DNA of 64,000 nt from Streptomyces lavendofoliae (lineage in GTDB: Bacteria > Actinomycetota > Actinomycetes > Streptomycetales > Streptomycetaceae). The notes beneath the pieces are model-generated. The model saw only the letters and a list, made by a program, of their open reading frames with translations, was not told the DNA's origin and made no database searches. Positions 35,221-43,352 of the stretch are shown piece by piece (the stretch's first letter is position 1; every line of letters starts with the position of its first letter). Both the position numbers and the translations under genes were made by a program. The stretch covers positions 248,001-312,000 of the forward strand of contig NZ_BMTP01000005.1 in NCBI RefSeq assembly GCF_014649735.1. The letters run 5' to 3'.

Positions 35221-36390
35221 GTGACCGTCGACGACGCGAACTCGGGCGGGTCCGGGTCCGGGCCGAGCGGGGCGGAGTACCCCACCCCCCACCATGTCGT
35301 CGACCACACGGCGGAGCCGACCGACGACCCCCTGGCGATCAGGCTGGAGCAGCTGATCCTCGGCGCCGAGCGGCGCTACACCCCCTTCCAGGCGGCCCGC
35401 ACCGCCGGCGTGTCCATGGACCTGGCCTCCCGGTTCTGGCGGGCCATGGGCTTCGCCGACATCGGGCAGGCCAAGGCCCTGACGGAGGCGGACGTACTGG
35501 CGCTGCGGCGGCTGGCCGGTCTGGTCGAGGCGGGCCTGCTGAGCGAGCCGATGGCGGTCCAGGTGGCCCGGTCCACCGGCCAGACCACCGCCCGCCTGGC
35601 CGAATGGCAGATCGATTCCTTCCTGGAGGGCCTCACCGAGCCGCCCGAGCCCGGGATGACCCGCACCGAAGTGACGTATCCCCTGGTGGAGCTGTTGCTG
35701 CCGGAGCTCCAGGAGTTCCTGGTGTACGTGTGGCGGCGGCAGCTCGCCGCGGCGACCGGGCGCGTGGTGCAGGCCGCCGACGACGAGGAGATGGTGGACC
35801 GGCGTCTGGCGGTCGGCTTCGCGGACCTCGTCGGCTTCACCCGGCTCACCCGGCGCCTGGAGGAGGAGGAGCTGGGCGAGCTGGTCGAGGCGTTCGAGAC
35901 CACCTCCGCCGACCTGGTCGCCGCGCACGGCGGGCGGCTGATCAAGACGCTGGGCGACGAGGTGCTCTACGCGGCGGACGACGCCGGCACGGCGGCCGAG
36001 ATCGCGCTGCGGCTGATCGAGACGCTCACCCACGACGAGACGATGCCCGCGCTGCGCGTCGGCATCGCCTTCGGCACGGTCACGACCCGGATGGGCGACG
36101 TCTTCGGCACCACGGTGAACCTGGCGAGCCGGCTCACCTCGATAGCGCCCAAGGACGCGGTCCTGGTGGACGGGGCGTTCGCCGAGGAGCTGGCGCGCAC
36201 GGGCGAGGCCCCGGTGTCGGAGGCCCAGCTCGCCGAGGAGGCGGCGCGCGCGGAGAAGGAGGGCGAGGCGCCGCCCGTCCTGTCGAAGTACCGCTTCGCC
36301 CTCCAGCCCATGTGGCAGCGGCCGGTGCGCGGGCTCGGTGTGATCGAACCCTGGCTGCTGACGAGACGGGAGCCTAGGATCCCCGGATAG
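35221..36390 (+). CDS. cya: Adenylate cyclase (class III)
   Basis: Makes cAMP. 389 aa from GTG 35221, behind GGAGG. A region rich in helices at 45-180 includes an HTH-like [21 protein letters not shown]. The cyclase catalytic domain is at about 195-330: [15 protein letters not shown] (first metal Asp), [18 protein letters not shown] (second metal site), [28 protein letters not shown] (transition-state Asn/Arg). No membrane segment. Corresponds to the single main cyclase of S. coelicolor (SCO4928, by memory), needed for germination and development. Confidence 0.93.
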   Translation: MTVDDANSGGSGSGPSGAEYPTPHHVVDHTAEPTDDPLAIRLEQLILGAERRYTPFQAARTAGVSMDLASRFWRAMGFADIGQAKALTEADVLALRRLAGLVEAGLLSEPMAVQVARSTGQTTARLAEWQIDSFLEGLTEPPEPGMTRTEVTYPLVELLLPELQEFLVYVWRRQLAAATGRVVQAADDEEMVDRRLAVGFADLVGFTRLTRRLEEEELGELVEAFETTSADLVAAHGGRLIKTLGDEVLYAADDAGTAAEIALRLIETLTHDETMPALRVGIAFGTVTTRMGDVFGTTVNLASRLTSIAPKDAVLVDGAFAEELARTGEAPVSEAQLAEEAARAEKEGEAPPVLSKYRFALQPMWQRPVRGLGVIEPWLLTRREPRIPG

Positions 36391-36429
36391 CGGTCGCTAA
36401 CGTTCGTTAACCGGGAGGGTGTGTCACGC

Positions 36430-37218
36430 ATGTCCGAGCAGCGCTTCGGGGAATTCGTCGCCGTACGTCGTCATGGGTACGTGGCGGAGCTGGTCCTCGA
36501 CCGGCCCAAGGCCATGAACGCCGTCTCGACGGAGATGGCCCGCTCCATCGGCGCGGCCTGTGAGGCGCTGGCCGCCGATCCGTCGGTGCGGGTGACGGTG
36601 CTGACGTCCTCCCACGACAAGGCGTTCTGCGTGGGCGCCGACCTCAAGGAGCGCAACTCCTTCACCGACGCCGAGCTGGTGCGCCAGCGGCCGGTCGCGC
36701 GGGGCGCCTACACCGGGGTGCTGGAGCTGCCGATGCCGACGGTCGCCGCCGTGCACGGCTTCGCGCTGGGCGGCGGGTTCGAGCTGGCGCTCGCCTGCGA
36801 CCTGATCGTGGCGGACGCGACGGCGGTCGTCGGGCTGCCGGAGGTGTCGGTGGGTGTGATTCCCGGCGGCGGCGGTACGCAGCTGCTGCCGCGCCGCGTG
36901 GGGGCCGCGCGCGCGGCGGAGCTGGTGTTCACCGCGCGCCGTGTGGAGGCGGCCGAGGCGGAGTCGCTGGGGCTGGTCGACCGGCTCGTGGACGACGCCC
37001 GGGAGGGCGCGCTGGAGCTGGCCGCGCGGATCGCCGCGAACTCGCCGGTCGGGTTGCGGGCCGCCAAGCGGGCCATGCGGCTGGGTCACGGGCTGGACCT
37101 GCGGGCCGGCCTGGAGGTGGAGGACGCCGCGTGGCGGTCGGTGGCCTTCTCGGGCGACCGCGCCGAGGGGGTGGCGGCGTTCAACGAGAAGCGCGAGCCG
37201 GAGTGGCCGGGGCAGTAG
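36430..37218 (+). CDS. Enoyl-CoA hydratase/isomerase (crotonase family)
   Basis: 262 aa from ATG 36430, with GGGAGGG ten bases upstream; GTG 36421 is too close to it. Oxyanion hole in FCVGADLKER and HGFALGGGFELALACDLI. Both acidic positions of true hydratases are present (Glu in GGGFELAL and in LPEVSVGVIPGGGGTQ). It likely hydrates trans-2-enoyl-CoA in fatty-acid or branched-chain degradation. It is 40 bases after the adenylate cyclase, though no functional link is evident. Confidence 0.9.
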   Translation: MSEQRFGEFVAVRRHGYVAELVLDRPKAMNAVSTEMARSIGAACEALAADPSVRVTVLTSSHDKAFCVGADLKERNSFTDAELVRQRPVARGAYTGVLELPMPTVAAVHGFALGGGFELALACDLIVADATAVVGLPEVSVGVIPGGGGTQLLPRRVGAARAAELVFTARRVEAAEAESLGLVDRLVDDAREGALELAARIAANSPVGLRAAKRAMRLGHGLDLRAGLEVEDAAWRSVAFSGDRAEGVAAFNEKREPEWPGQ

Positions 37219-37438
37219 CCGAGCCGCCCCGCGGACGCGGCGCGGCGGGCGCGACGCCGCGCGGTTCGCGAGGCGGGTGCGCTGCGCGTGGCGGGCCTGG
37301 CGCGGCGGCGGGGCAGGCGCGGATGGCGGTCGCGGTCCGAGGGCCGCGGGCCGCGGGAGTGGCCGGAGGGGCCGGGTGCCGCGGACGTGGCCGGAGGGGC
37401 CGGTGTGCCCCGGCGAGTGAAAAGTCGACGATGCTCCC
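37219..37438. other. GC-rich gap with a short direct repeat
   Basis: 220 bases without a gene. GTGGCCGGAGGGGCCGG occurs twice (37359-37375 and 37387-37403, 28-bp period); each copy can also fold on itself (GGCC...GGCC). Confidence 0.5.
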
Positions 37439-37450
37439 TAAGCTTGAGGA
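37439..37450 (+). promoter_or_regulatory. Promoter -10 of the diguanylate cyclase gene
   Basis: TAAGCT (37439-37444) followed by TGAGGA and ATG 37451, with GTGAAA 16 bases upstream. Either a leaderless start or a -10 overlapping a short GAGGA ribosome site. Confidence 0.45.
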
Positions 37451-38662
37451 ATGGGTGAGGATGTCCGGCTACGCGCTGTAGTGGCGCTCGCGCAGGCCAT
37501 GGCGTCGGCGCACACTCCGCGCGAGACCTGGCGGGCGGCCGCGCTGGGCGCGCGGGACGCGCTCGGCGGGTCGTTCGCCGCGCTCTCGATGTGGGAGCGC
37601 GACCTGGGCCGGCTCAAGGTGCTGGTGAACGCGGGCGCGCGGGCACCGGGCGAGGAGGAGTTCCCCGACTCCGAGACGTACCCGGTTCACCAGTTCTGCG
37701 AGATCACCGAGTTCCTGCACGAGCGGTGGGCGGGCGGCGGGGAGCCGAACGCCTGGGTGGAGACCGCCGGCGAGCCGGAGCCGGCGCCCGGGGGGCCGGG
37801 TCACGCGGCGCCGCGCGGCCGGGTCGCGGCGCTGCGGCGGCGGGGCCGGGGCTGCTGCGTCGTCGCGCCGATAGTGATGCACGGCCGGGCGTGGGGCGAG
37901 CTGTACGTGGCGCGGCCGGTCGGTGTGCCGGTGTTCGACCGCCATGACGCGGATTTCGCGACCGTCCTCGCGTCGGTGGTCGCGGCCGGGATCGCGCAGA
38001 CCGAACGGCTGGAGGAGGTCCGCCGGCTGGCCTTCACCGATCCGCTGACCGGGCTCGCCAACCGGCGGGCGGTGGACATGCGGCTGGACGAGGCGGTGGA
38101 GCGCTCCCTCGCGGACGGGACGGTGGTCAGTCTGGTGGTGTGCGACCTCAACGGCCTCAAGCGGGTCAACGACACCCACGGGCACGCGGTGGGGGACCGG
38201 CTGCTGGAGCGGTTCGGTTCGGTCCTGTCGTACTGCGGTGCGATGCTGCCGGGCGCGCTGGCGGCGCGGCTGGGCGGCGACGAGTTCTGCCTGGTGTCGG
38301 TGGGGCCGGAGGCGGACGAGGTCGTGGCCGCGGCGGACGAGCTGTGCGTGCGCGCCGGTGACCTGGAGCTGGGCGAGGGCGTGGCGTGCGGGGTGGCGTC
38401 GACCGGTGACCCGATCGGGCCGGTGCCGTCGGCCCGGCGGCTGTTCCGGCTGGCGGACGCGGCGCAGTACCGCGCGAAGGCGGCCCGGTCCCCCAAGCCG
38501 GTGGTGGCCGGCCGCGACGGCACGGTGATCGCCCTGGCGGACCACCCGCCCGGCCCCTCGCGTGACCGCCGCAGCTTCCGCGACGCCCGCCCGGACCCGG
38601 CCACGCCCGCCGTACTCCCGGCGCCGCCCGACGTCCCGGGCGACGCGGACCCGGGCGGGTAA
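37451..38662 (+). CDS. cdgE: GAF-GGDEF diguanylate cyclase
   Basis: Makes cyclic di-GMP from GTP. 403 aa, soluble. A GAF domain at about 10-190 is interrupted by a Pro/Gly-rich stretch near 105-135. The GGDEF domain is at about 195-350 (RRLAFTDPLTGLANRRAVD, VVCDLNGLKRVNDTHGHAVGDRLLERFG, ARLGGDEFCLV with an intact GGDEF). The C-terminal 50 residues are Pro-rich. Position between cya and hutH is that of SCO4931, which I recall as CdgE; the symbol rests on that. No EAL domain is attached. Confidence 0.87.
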   Translation: MGEDVRLRAVVALAQAMASAHTPRETWRAAALGARDALGGSFAALSMWERDLGRLKVLVNAGARAPGEEEFPDSETYPVHQFCEITEFLHERWAGGGEPNAWVETAGEPEPAPGGPGHAAPRGRVAALRRRGRGCCVVAPIVMHGRAWGELYVARPVGVPVFDRHDADFATVLASVVAAGIAQTERLEEVRRLAFTDPLTGLANRRAVDMRLDEAVERSLADGTVVSLVVCDLNGLKRVNDTHGHAVGDRLLERFGSVLSYCGAMLPGALAARLGGDEFCLVSVGPEADEVVAAADELCVRAGDLELGEGVACGVASTGDPIGPVPSARRLFRLADAAQYRAKAARSPKPVVAGRDGTVIALADHPPGPSRDRRSFRDARPDPATPAVLPAPPDVPGDADPGG

Positions 38663-38684
38663 GGGGCCCGGGGCCGGCGGGGTA

Positions 38685-38720
38685 GTGACACGTTGGGATT
38701 CAGTCCGTACGCTGCTGAAT
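38685..38720 (+). promoter_or_regulatory. hutH promoter, leaderless type
   Basis: -35 GTGACA (38685-38690), exact 17-bp spacer, -10 TACGCT (38708-38713), seven bases, then ATG 38721. The best-formed promoter in the window. Confidence 0.7.
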
Positions 38721-40268
38721 ATGGATATGCACACAGTCGTGGTGGGGACGTCCGGTACCACCGCCCAGGACGTCATCGCCGTGGCCCGCGGCAACGCCCG
38801 TGTCGAGCTCTCCCCGGAGGCGCTCGCCGCGCTCGCCAAGGCCCGCGAGATCGTCGACGCCCTCGCCGCCAGGCCCGAGCCCGTCTACGGCGTGTCCACC
38901 GGTTTCGGGGCGCTCGCCACCCGCCACATCAGCCCCGAGCTGCGGGCCCAGCTCCAGCGCAACATCGTGCGCTCGCACGCCGCCGGCATGGGCGCACCCG
39001 TGGAGCGCGAGGTCGTACGGGCCCTGATGTTCCTGCGGCTGAAGACCGTCTGCTCCGGGCGCACCGGCGTCCGGCCCCAGGTCGCGCAGACCATGGCGGA
39101 CGTGCTCAACGCCGGGATCACCCCGGTCGTCCACGAGTACGGCTCCCTCGGCTGCTCCGGTGACCTCGCGCCCCTCAGCCACTGCGCGCTCACCCTGATG
39201 GGCGAAGGCGACGCCGAAGGCCCCGACGGCCGTGTCCGCCCCGCCGGGGAACTCCTCGCCGAGCACGGCATCGAGCCCGTGGAGCTGCGCGAGAAGGAGG
39301 GCCTGGCCCTCCTCAACGGCACCGACGGCATGCTCGGCATGCTGATCATGGCCCTGGCCGACCTGGACAGGCTCTACAAGTCCGCCGACATCACCGCCGC
39401 CCTGTCGCTGGAGGCGCTCCTCGGCACGCAGAAGGTCCTCGCGCCCGAGCTGCACGCCATCCGCCCGCACCCCGGCCAGGGCGCCGCCGCCGCCAACATG
39501 CTCGCCGTGCTCCGCGGCTCCGGGCTCACCGGCCACTTCCAGCAGGACGAGGCCCCGCGCGTCCAGGACGCCTACTCGGTGCGCTGCGCCCCCCAGGTCG
39601 CCGGCGCGGGCCGCGACACCCTGGCGCACGCCCGGCTCGTCGCCGAGCGGGAGCTCGCCTCCGCCGTGGACAACCCGGTCGTCCTGCCCGACGGCCGCGT
39701 CGAGTCCAACGGCAACTTCCACGGCGCGCCCGTCGCCTACGTGCTGGACTTCCTCGCCATCGCCGCCGCCGACCTCGGCTCCATCGCCGAGCGCCGCACC
39801 GACCGGCTGCTGGACAAGAACCGCTCCCACGGCCTGCCGCCGTTCCTCGCCGACGACGCGGGCGTCGACTCCGGCCTGATGATCGCCCAGTACACGCAGG
39901 CCGCCCTGGTCAGCGAGCTGAAGCGACTCGCCGTCCCGGCCTCCGCCGACTCCATCCCGTCCTCCGCCATGCAGGAGGACCACGTCTCCATGGGCTGGTC
40001 GGCCGCGCGCAAGCTGCGCACCGCCGTCGGCAACCTCGGCCGGATCATCGCCGTCGAGCTGTACGCCGCGACCCGGGCCATCGAGCTGCGCGAGGGTCTC
40101 ACCCCGGCGCCCGCCTCCCGCGCCGCCATCGAGGCGCTGCGCGCGGCCGGTGTGCGGGGCCCCGGGCCGGATCGCTTCCTCGCCCCCGACCTGGAGGCCG
40201 CCGACGCCTTCGTGCGCGAGGGCGGGCTCGTCGAGGCCGTGGAGAAGGTCACCGGCCCGCTGGCCTGA
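38721..40268 (+). CDS. hutH: Histidine ammonia-lyase
   Basis: Deaminates L-histidine to urocanate, first step of histidine use. 515 aa from ATG 38721 (ATG 38727 also possible). The MIO prosthetic group forms from the tripeptide in GSLGCSGDLAPLSH: here Cys-Ser-Gly instead of the common Ala-Ser-Gly, the form known in streptomycete enzymes. Other signatures are VYGVSTGFGALA, EGLALLNGTDGMLG, QDAYSVRCAPQV and the late MQEDHVSMGWSAARKL. No other hut gene adjoins; streptomycete hut genes are scattered. Confidence 0.96.
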   Translation: MDMHTVVVGTSGTTAQDVIAVARGNARVELSPEALAALAKAREIVDALAARPEPVYGVSTGFGALATRHISPELRAQLQRNIVRSHAAGMGAPVEREVVRALMFLRLKTVCSGRTGVRPQVAQTMADVLNAGITPVVHEYGSLGCSGDLAPLSHCALTLMGEGDAEGPDGRVRPAGELLAEHGIEPVELREKEGLALLNGTDGMLGMLIMALADLDRLYKSADITAALSLEALLGTQKVLAPELHAIRPHPGQGAAAANMLAVLRGSGLTGHFQQDEAPRVQDAYSVRCAPQVAGAGRDTLAHARLVAERELASAVDNPVVLPDGRVESNGNFHGAPVAYVLDFLAIAAADLGSIAERRTDRLLDKNRSHGLPPFLADDAGVDSGLMIAQYTQAALVSELKRLAVPASADSIPSSAMQEDHVSMGWSAARKLRTAVGNLGRIIAVELYAATRAIELREGLTPAPASRAAIEALRAAGVRGPGPDRFLAPDLEAADAFVREGGLVEAVEKVTGPLA

Positions 40269-40282
40269 CCCGGACGTCCACG

Positions 40283-40322
40283 CGCGGGGCGCGCACCGTC
40301 ACAGGACGGTGTGCGCCCCGCG
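40283..40322. terminator. Bidirectional terminator after hutH
   Basis: 18-bp arms (one G-U pair) around a 4-nt ACAG loop, between convergent genes. Confidence 0.85.
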
Positions 40323-40589
40323 TCGTACGGCGAAGGCCACCAGTCCGGTGCCGACGCCCAGGAACGCGGTGCCGGCGAGGAGGTACGGGGTGGTGTCCAC
40401 GCTCCCGGTGTCGGCGAGCGCGAGTTCGCCGGACGCCCCGGCGGGGGACACGACCGCGGACGCTCTCGTCTCGTGCCGTTCCGCGGGTGGCCGTTCAACG
40501 GTGGCGTTGGCCGAAGGGACGAACCACAGCGCGCCGAGCAGGGTCCCGGCGGCGGTGGCGGTCAGCAGCGGTCGACGTGCGACGGACAC
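40299..40589 (-). CDS. Small LAxTG sortase-substrate protein
   Basis: 96 aa from GTG 40589, with AAGGGG upstream. Signal peptide 1-29 (LLTATAAGTLLGALWFVPSANA). A short polar middle part of about 30 residues leads to the sorting signal: LADTG, hydrophobic helix (YLLAGTAFLGVGTGLVAFAV) and RRGAHTVL tail. LAxTG is the class E sortase motif of streptomycetes. With so little exposed sequence, it may be a minimal wall-linked protein. The class F sortase in this window is not an obvious partner. The 3' end overlaps the terminator stem. Confidence 0.78.
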   Translation of the reverse strand: MSVARRPLLTATAAGTLLGALWFVPSANATVERPPAERHETRASAVVSPAGASGELALADTGSVDTTPYLLAGTAFLGVGTGLVAFAVRRGAHTVL

Positions 40590-40682
40590 AGATTCAGATC
40601 CCCTTGCGGAACCGAGAATTGGCTGGTGCGCCGATGCTAATGAACACAGCGGGTCGTAGGAAAGTCGTGGCTCCCGGCGGCT

Positions 40683-40695
40683 TACGCTCCGTCAT
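40683..40695 (+). promoter_or_regulatory. Promoter -10 of the acidic protein gene, leaderless type
   Basis: TACGCT (40683-40688), seven bases, ATG 40696. Same hexamer and spacing as birA and hutH. Confidence 0.55.
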
Positions 40696-41037
40696 ATGAG
40701 CCCTGCTGAGACATCACGGTATGTGCGCCTTCGGGTGGAACTGCTGCTGGAAGTGACGGACACCGACCAACTCGCCGCAGCCGCGCTGGAGCGCGTGGAG
40801 GCCGACGAATTCATGCCGGACGAGGAGCGTACGCACGCCCGGTCCGCGGTACGAGAAGACGAAGCGGAAGCTCTCGCATACCTCGTCGAGCCGGTCGACC
40901 TGATCGGCCGGGTGCCGGGCGTCGAGCTCGCCCGGGCGTCGTGGACCAGCGAGCAGGTCGAGCACGACCCCGACGCGGAGATGTGGGACCTGGACGAGGA
41001 GGATGATGAGGACCACCTCGACGACGTACGGCCGTAG
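40696..41037 (+). CDS. Acidic protein of unknown function
   Basis: 113 aa, strongly acidic, with a Asp/Glu-rich end (EMWDLDEEDDEDHLDDVRP). No transmembrane helix, signal peptide or family motif recognised. The N-terminal half (RYVRLRVELLLEVTDTDQLAAAALERVEADEF) could be a small alpha/beta fold. Codon use is like its neighbours, and the leaderless promoter supports it as a real gene. Confidence 0.75.
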   Translation: MSPAETSRYVRLRVELLLEVTDTDQLAAAALERVEADEFMPDEERTHARSAVREDEAEALAYLVEPVDLIGRVPGVELARASWTSEQVEHDPDAEMWDLDEEDDEDHLDDVRP

Positions 41038-41171
41038 CGTGTGAGCCTCGACACGTTCCGGGACCCGGTCCGCCGCCCCCCCCGGGCGGCGTCCCGGGCC
41101 CGGTTCCCGCGCGTCCCCGTACCCCGGCGGGGCCGGGAACCGGCGGAACCCCGGCTGCGTCGATCAGTGGT

Positions 41172-41200
41172 GTTCCCCACATGTCTCCCTGATGGGGAAC
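41172..41200 (+). promoter_or_regulatory. Inverted repeat upstream of the Ldt lipoprotein gene
   Basis: 8-bp perfect arms GTTCCCCA / TGGGGAAC with a 13-nt spacer, about 70 bases before the start codon in a lower-GC stretch. Possible operator or leader hairpin. Confidence 0.5.
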
Positions 41201-41267
41201 CGGACGGGTTGTTATGGGTGTTGTTGAGACAGTTGGCAGGGATTCGGCGACGATGGAGAAGCGTGTG

Positions 41268-42518
41268 ATGACGGACAGCAAGCGGCGCAGGAGCCTGACG
41301 GCCGCGTCCGCACTGCTCGGCGGCGTTCTGGTGCTCACCGGCTGCGGCGGCGGTGAGGAGAAGGCCGACGCCTCCGACGGCTCGAAGACGTCACAGTCCC
41401 AGGTCGACGCGGCGGCGGCGAAGGACGCCTCGCAGGCCCGAATAGCGATCACTCCGAAGAACGGCGCGCAGAACGCCGGCATCAACGACGACGCCAAGGT
41501 GACCGTCAGCGAGGGCACGCTCACGCAGGTGACCATGACCGCGCCGGACGGCAGCACCGTCAAGGGCGAGATGGCCGCCGACGGCACGAGCTGGAAGCCC
41601 ACCGAGCAGCTGGAGCGGGCCACCACCTACAAGATCGCCGTGTCGGCGAAGGACTCCGAGGGCCGGGAGGCCCACGAGAACTCGTCGTTCACCACCGTGT
41701 CGAAGGAGAACAGCTTCATCGGGAACTACACCCCCGACGGAGGCTCCACGGTCGGCGTCGGCATGCCCGTCTCCATCAACTTCAACAAGCCGATCACGGA
41801 CAAGAAGGCCGTCCAGTCCGGCATCACCGTGTCGTCCAGCAGCGGCCAGGAAGTCGTCGGCCACTGGTTCAACTCCCAGCGCCTGGACTTCCGCCCCGAG
41901 AACTACTGGGCCGAGGGCTCCAAGGTCACGCTGAAGCTCGACCTCGACGGCGTCGAGGGCTCCGACGGCGTCTTCGGCGTCCAGCAGAAGACCGTCACCT
42001 TCACCATCGGCCGCAACCAGGTCTCCACCGTCGACGCCGCCGCGAAGACGATGACGGTCACCCAGGACGGCAAGACGATCAAGACCATCCCGATCTCCGC
42101 CGGCGCGCCCGAGAACCCGACGTACAACGGCCGGATGGTCATCTCCGAGAAGTTCAAGGAGACCCGGATGGACGGCTCGACGGTCGGCTTCACCAAGAAG
42201 GACGGCAAGGGCGAGTACGACATCAAGGACGTGCCGCACGCCATGCGGCTGTCCACGTCCGGCACCTTCATCCACGGCAACTACTGGGGTTCCGACTCCA
42301 TCTTCGGCAACGTCAACACCAGCCACGGCTGCGTGGGCCTGAACGACGCCAAGGGCGCGGACGACCCGAGCCAGCCGGGCGCGTGGTTCTTCGACAACTC
42401 GATCGTCGGTGACGTGGTCGTCGTCAAGAACTCCAAGGACAAGACCATCGCCCCGGACAACGGCCTCAACGGCTGGAACATGAGCTGGACGGAGTGGAAG
42501 GCCGGCTCCGCGGTCTGA
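41268..42518 (+). CDS. L,D-transpeptidase lipoprotein with Ig-like domains
   Basis: 416 aa from ATG 41268 (GGAG eight bases upstream); ATG 41253 is an alternative. Lipobox in LLGGVLVLTGCGGG anchors it outside the membrane. Two Ig-like domains at about 50-245 (ITPKNGAQNAGINDDAKVTV; FNKPITDKKAVQSGITV) precede the YkuD domain, with the catalytic core FIHGNYWG and VNTSHGCVGLND (Cys in SHGC intact). Same architecture as mycobacterial LdtMt2. It makes 3-3 crosslinks and complements the SRGC-variant enzyme at 2237. Confidence 0.93.
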   Translation: MTDSKRRRSLTAASALLGGVLVLTGCGGGEEKADASDGSKTSQSQVDAAAAKDASQARIAITPKNGAQNAGINDDAKVTVSEGTLTQVTMTAPDGSTVKGEMAADGTSWKPTEQLERATTYKIAVSAKDSEGREAHENSSFTTVSKENSFIGNYTPDGGSTVGVGMPVSINFNKPITDKKAVQSGITVSSSSGQEVVGHWFNSQRLDFRPENYWAEGSKVTLKLDLDGVEGSDGVFGVQQKTVTFTIGRNQVSTVDAAAKTMTVTQDGKTIKTIPISAGAPENPTYNGRMVISEKFKETRMDGSTVGFTKKDGKGEYDIKDVPHAMRLSTSGTFIHGNYWGSDSIFGNVNTSHGCVGLNDAKGADDPSQPGAWFFDNSIVGDVVVVKNSKDKTIAPDNGLNGWNMSWTEWKAGSAV

Positions 42519-42525
42519 TCCGCAC

Positions 42526-42579
42526 CGGTACGACGAAGGCGGCCCCCCTCCTCGGAGGGGGGCCGCCTTCGTCGTACCG
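42526..42579 (+). terminator. Very strong terminator after the Ldt lipoprotein gene
   Basis: Perfect 25-bp stem (42526-42550 with 42555-42579) and a CTCG loop, starting eight bases past the stop codon. Confidence 0.9.
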
Positions 42580-42587
42580 GGAGAACG

Positions 42588-42875
42588 GGCGGCGGGCCGG
42601 TCCTGGGGACCGGCGGCACGCTGGTGAACGTCGGCGCCCCGGAGGAGCCCGTCTCGCTGAACCTCTTCTCCGTGATCGGCGGCCGCAAGACCCTCGCCGG
42701 CTCGATGATCGGCGGCATCGCCGAGACGCAGGAGATGCTGGACTTCTGCGCCGAGCACGGCCTGGGCGCCGAGATCGAGCTGATCGACGCCGACGGGATC
42801 AACGAGGCGTACGAGCGGGTGCTGAGGAGCGACGTCCGCTACCGCTTCGGCATCGACGCGTCGACGATCCGCTGA
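42588..42875 (+). pseudogene. C-terminal remnant of a zinc-type alcohol dehydrogenase
   Basis: Only about the last 90 residues of a roughly 350-residue NAD(P)-dependent alcohol dehydrogenase remain: [39 protein letters not shown], then [20 protein letters not shown] and YRFGIDAST. The frame upstream of GGTLVNVG is not dehydrogenase-like, and the catalytic domain and cofactor loop are gone. The 5' break falls next to the terminator of the preceding gene, which suggests a deletion joined there. A GTG at 42624 could start a residual ORF, but expression is doubtful. Confidence 0.8.
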
Positions 42876-42980
42876 CCTCCGGCACGACGGCTTCCGGGGC
42901 TCGATGACCTCCGGGGTAATCGACCCCCGGGGCACTCCCCCGGGAGCATGGGGTCCTCCGCAACCCACGAGGAGGACCCC

Positions 42981-43328
42981 ATGACCGCCTACGCCCTCGG
43001 CAACCTCCGGCCCCCGGCCGTCCCCCACGACGAGGTCCTGAGCTACATGGAGCGCATCCAGGCCACCCTCGACCCCTACGGCGGCCGGTTCCTGGTGCAC
43101 GGCGCACCGGCCAGGGAGGTCCGCGAGGGGACCTGGGACGCCGCGCTCGTGATCATCGGCTTCCCGTCCCTGGACCACGCGCGCGACTGGTACGACTCCG
43201 ACGCCTACCAGGAGCTGATCCCCCTGCGCACCCGGCACATGGCCGGCGACATCCTGCTGATCGACGGCGTCGCGCCCGGCTACGACCCGGCGGCGACCGC
43301 GGCGGCACTCCGGACGGCCCGGCCCTGA
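42981..43328 (+). CDS. DUF1330-family protein
   Basis: 115 aa from ATG 42981, behind GAGGAGG. Small ferredoxin-like (dimeric alpha/beta barrel) fold of the DUF1330 group: SYMERIQATLDPYGGRFLVHGA, WDAALVIIGFPSLDHARDWYDSDAYQELIPLR, ILLIDGV. Biochemical role unknown. It is convergent with the ABC-F gene. Confidence 0.88.
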   Translation: MTAYALGNLRPPAVPHDEVLSYMERIQATLDPYGGRFLVHGAPAREVREGTWDAALVIIGFPSLDHARDWYDSDAYQELIPLRTRHMAGDILLIDGVAPGYDPAATAAALRTARP

Positions 43329-43352
43329 CGGGACGCGCCCACGGCCGGGCGG

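Noticed and set aside
37381..37450. BldD box upstream of the diguanylate cyclase
   Set aside because: No GTnAC-type BldD dyad could be found near the promoter, so BldD control is not claimed from sequence.
41041..41268. 75-codon frame between the acidic protein and the Ldt lipoprotein
   Set aside because: No ribosome site, Arg/Pro-rich, and it spans the inverted repeat and lower-GC promoter region of the next gene.
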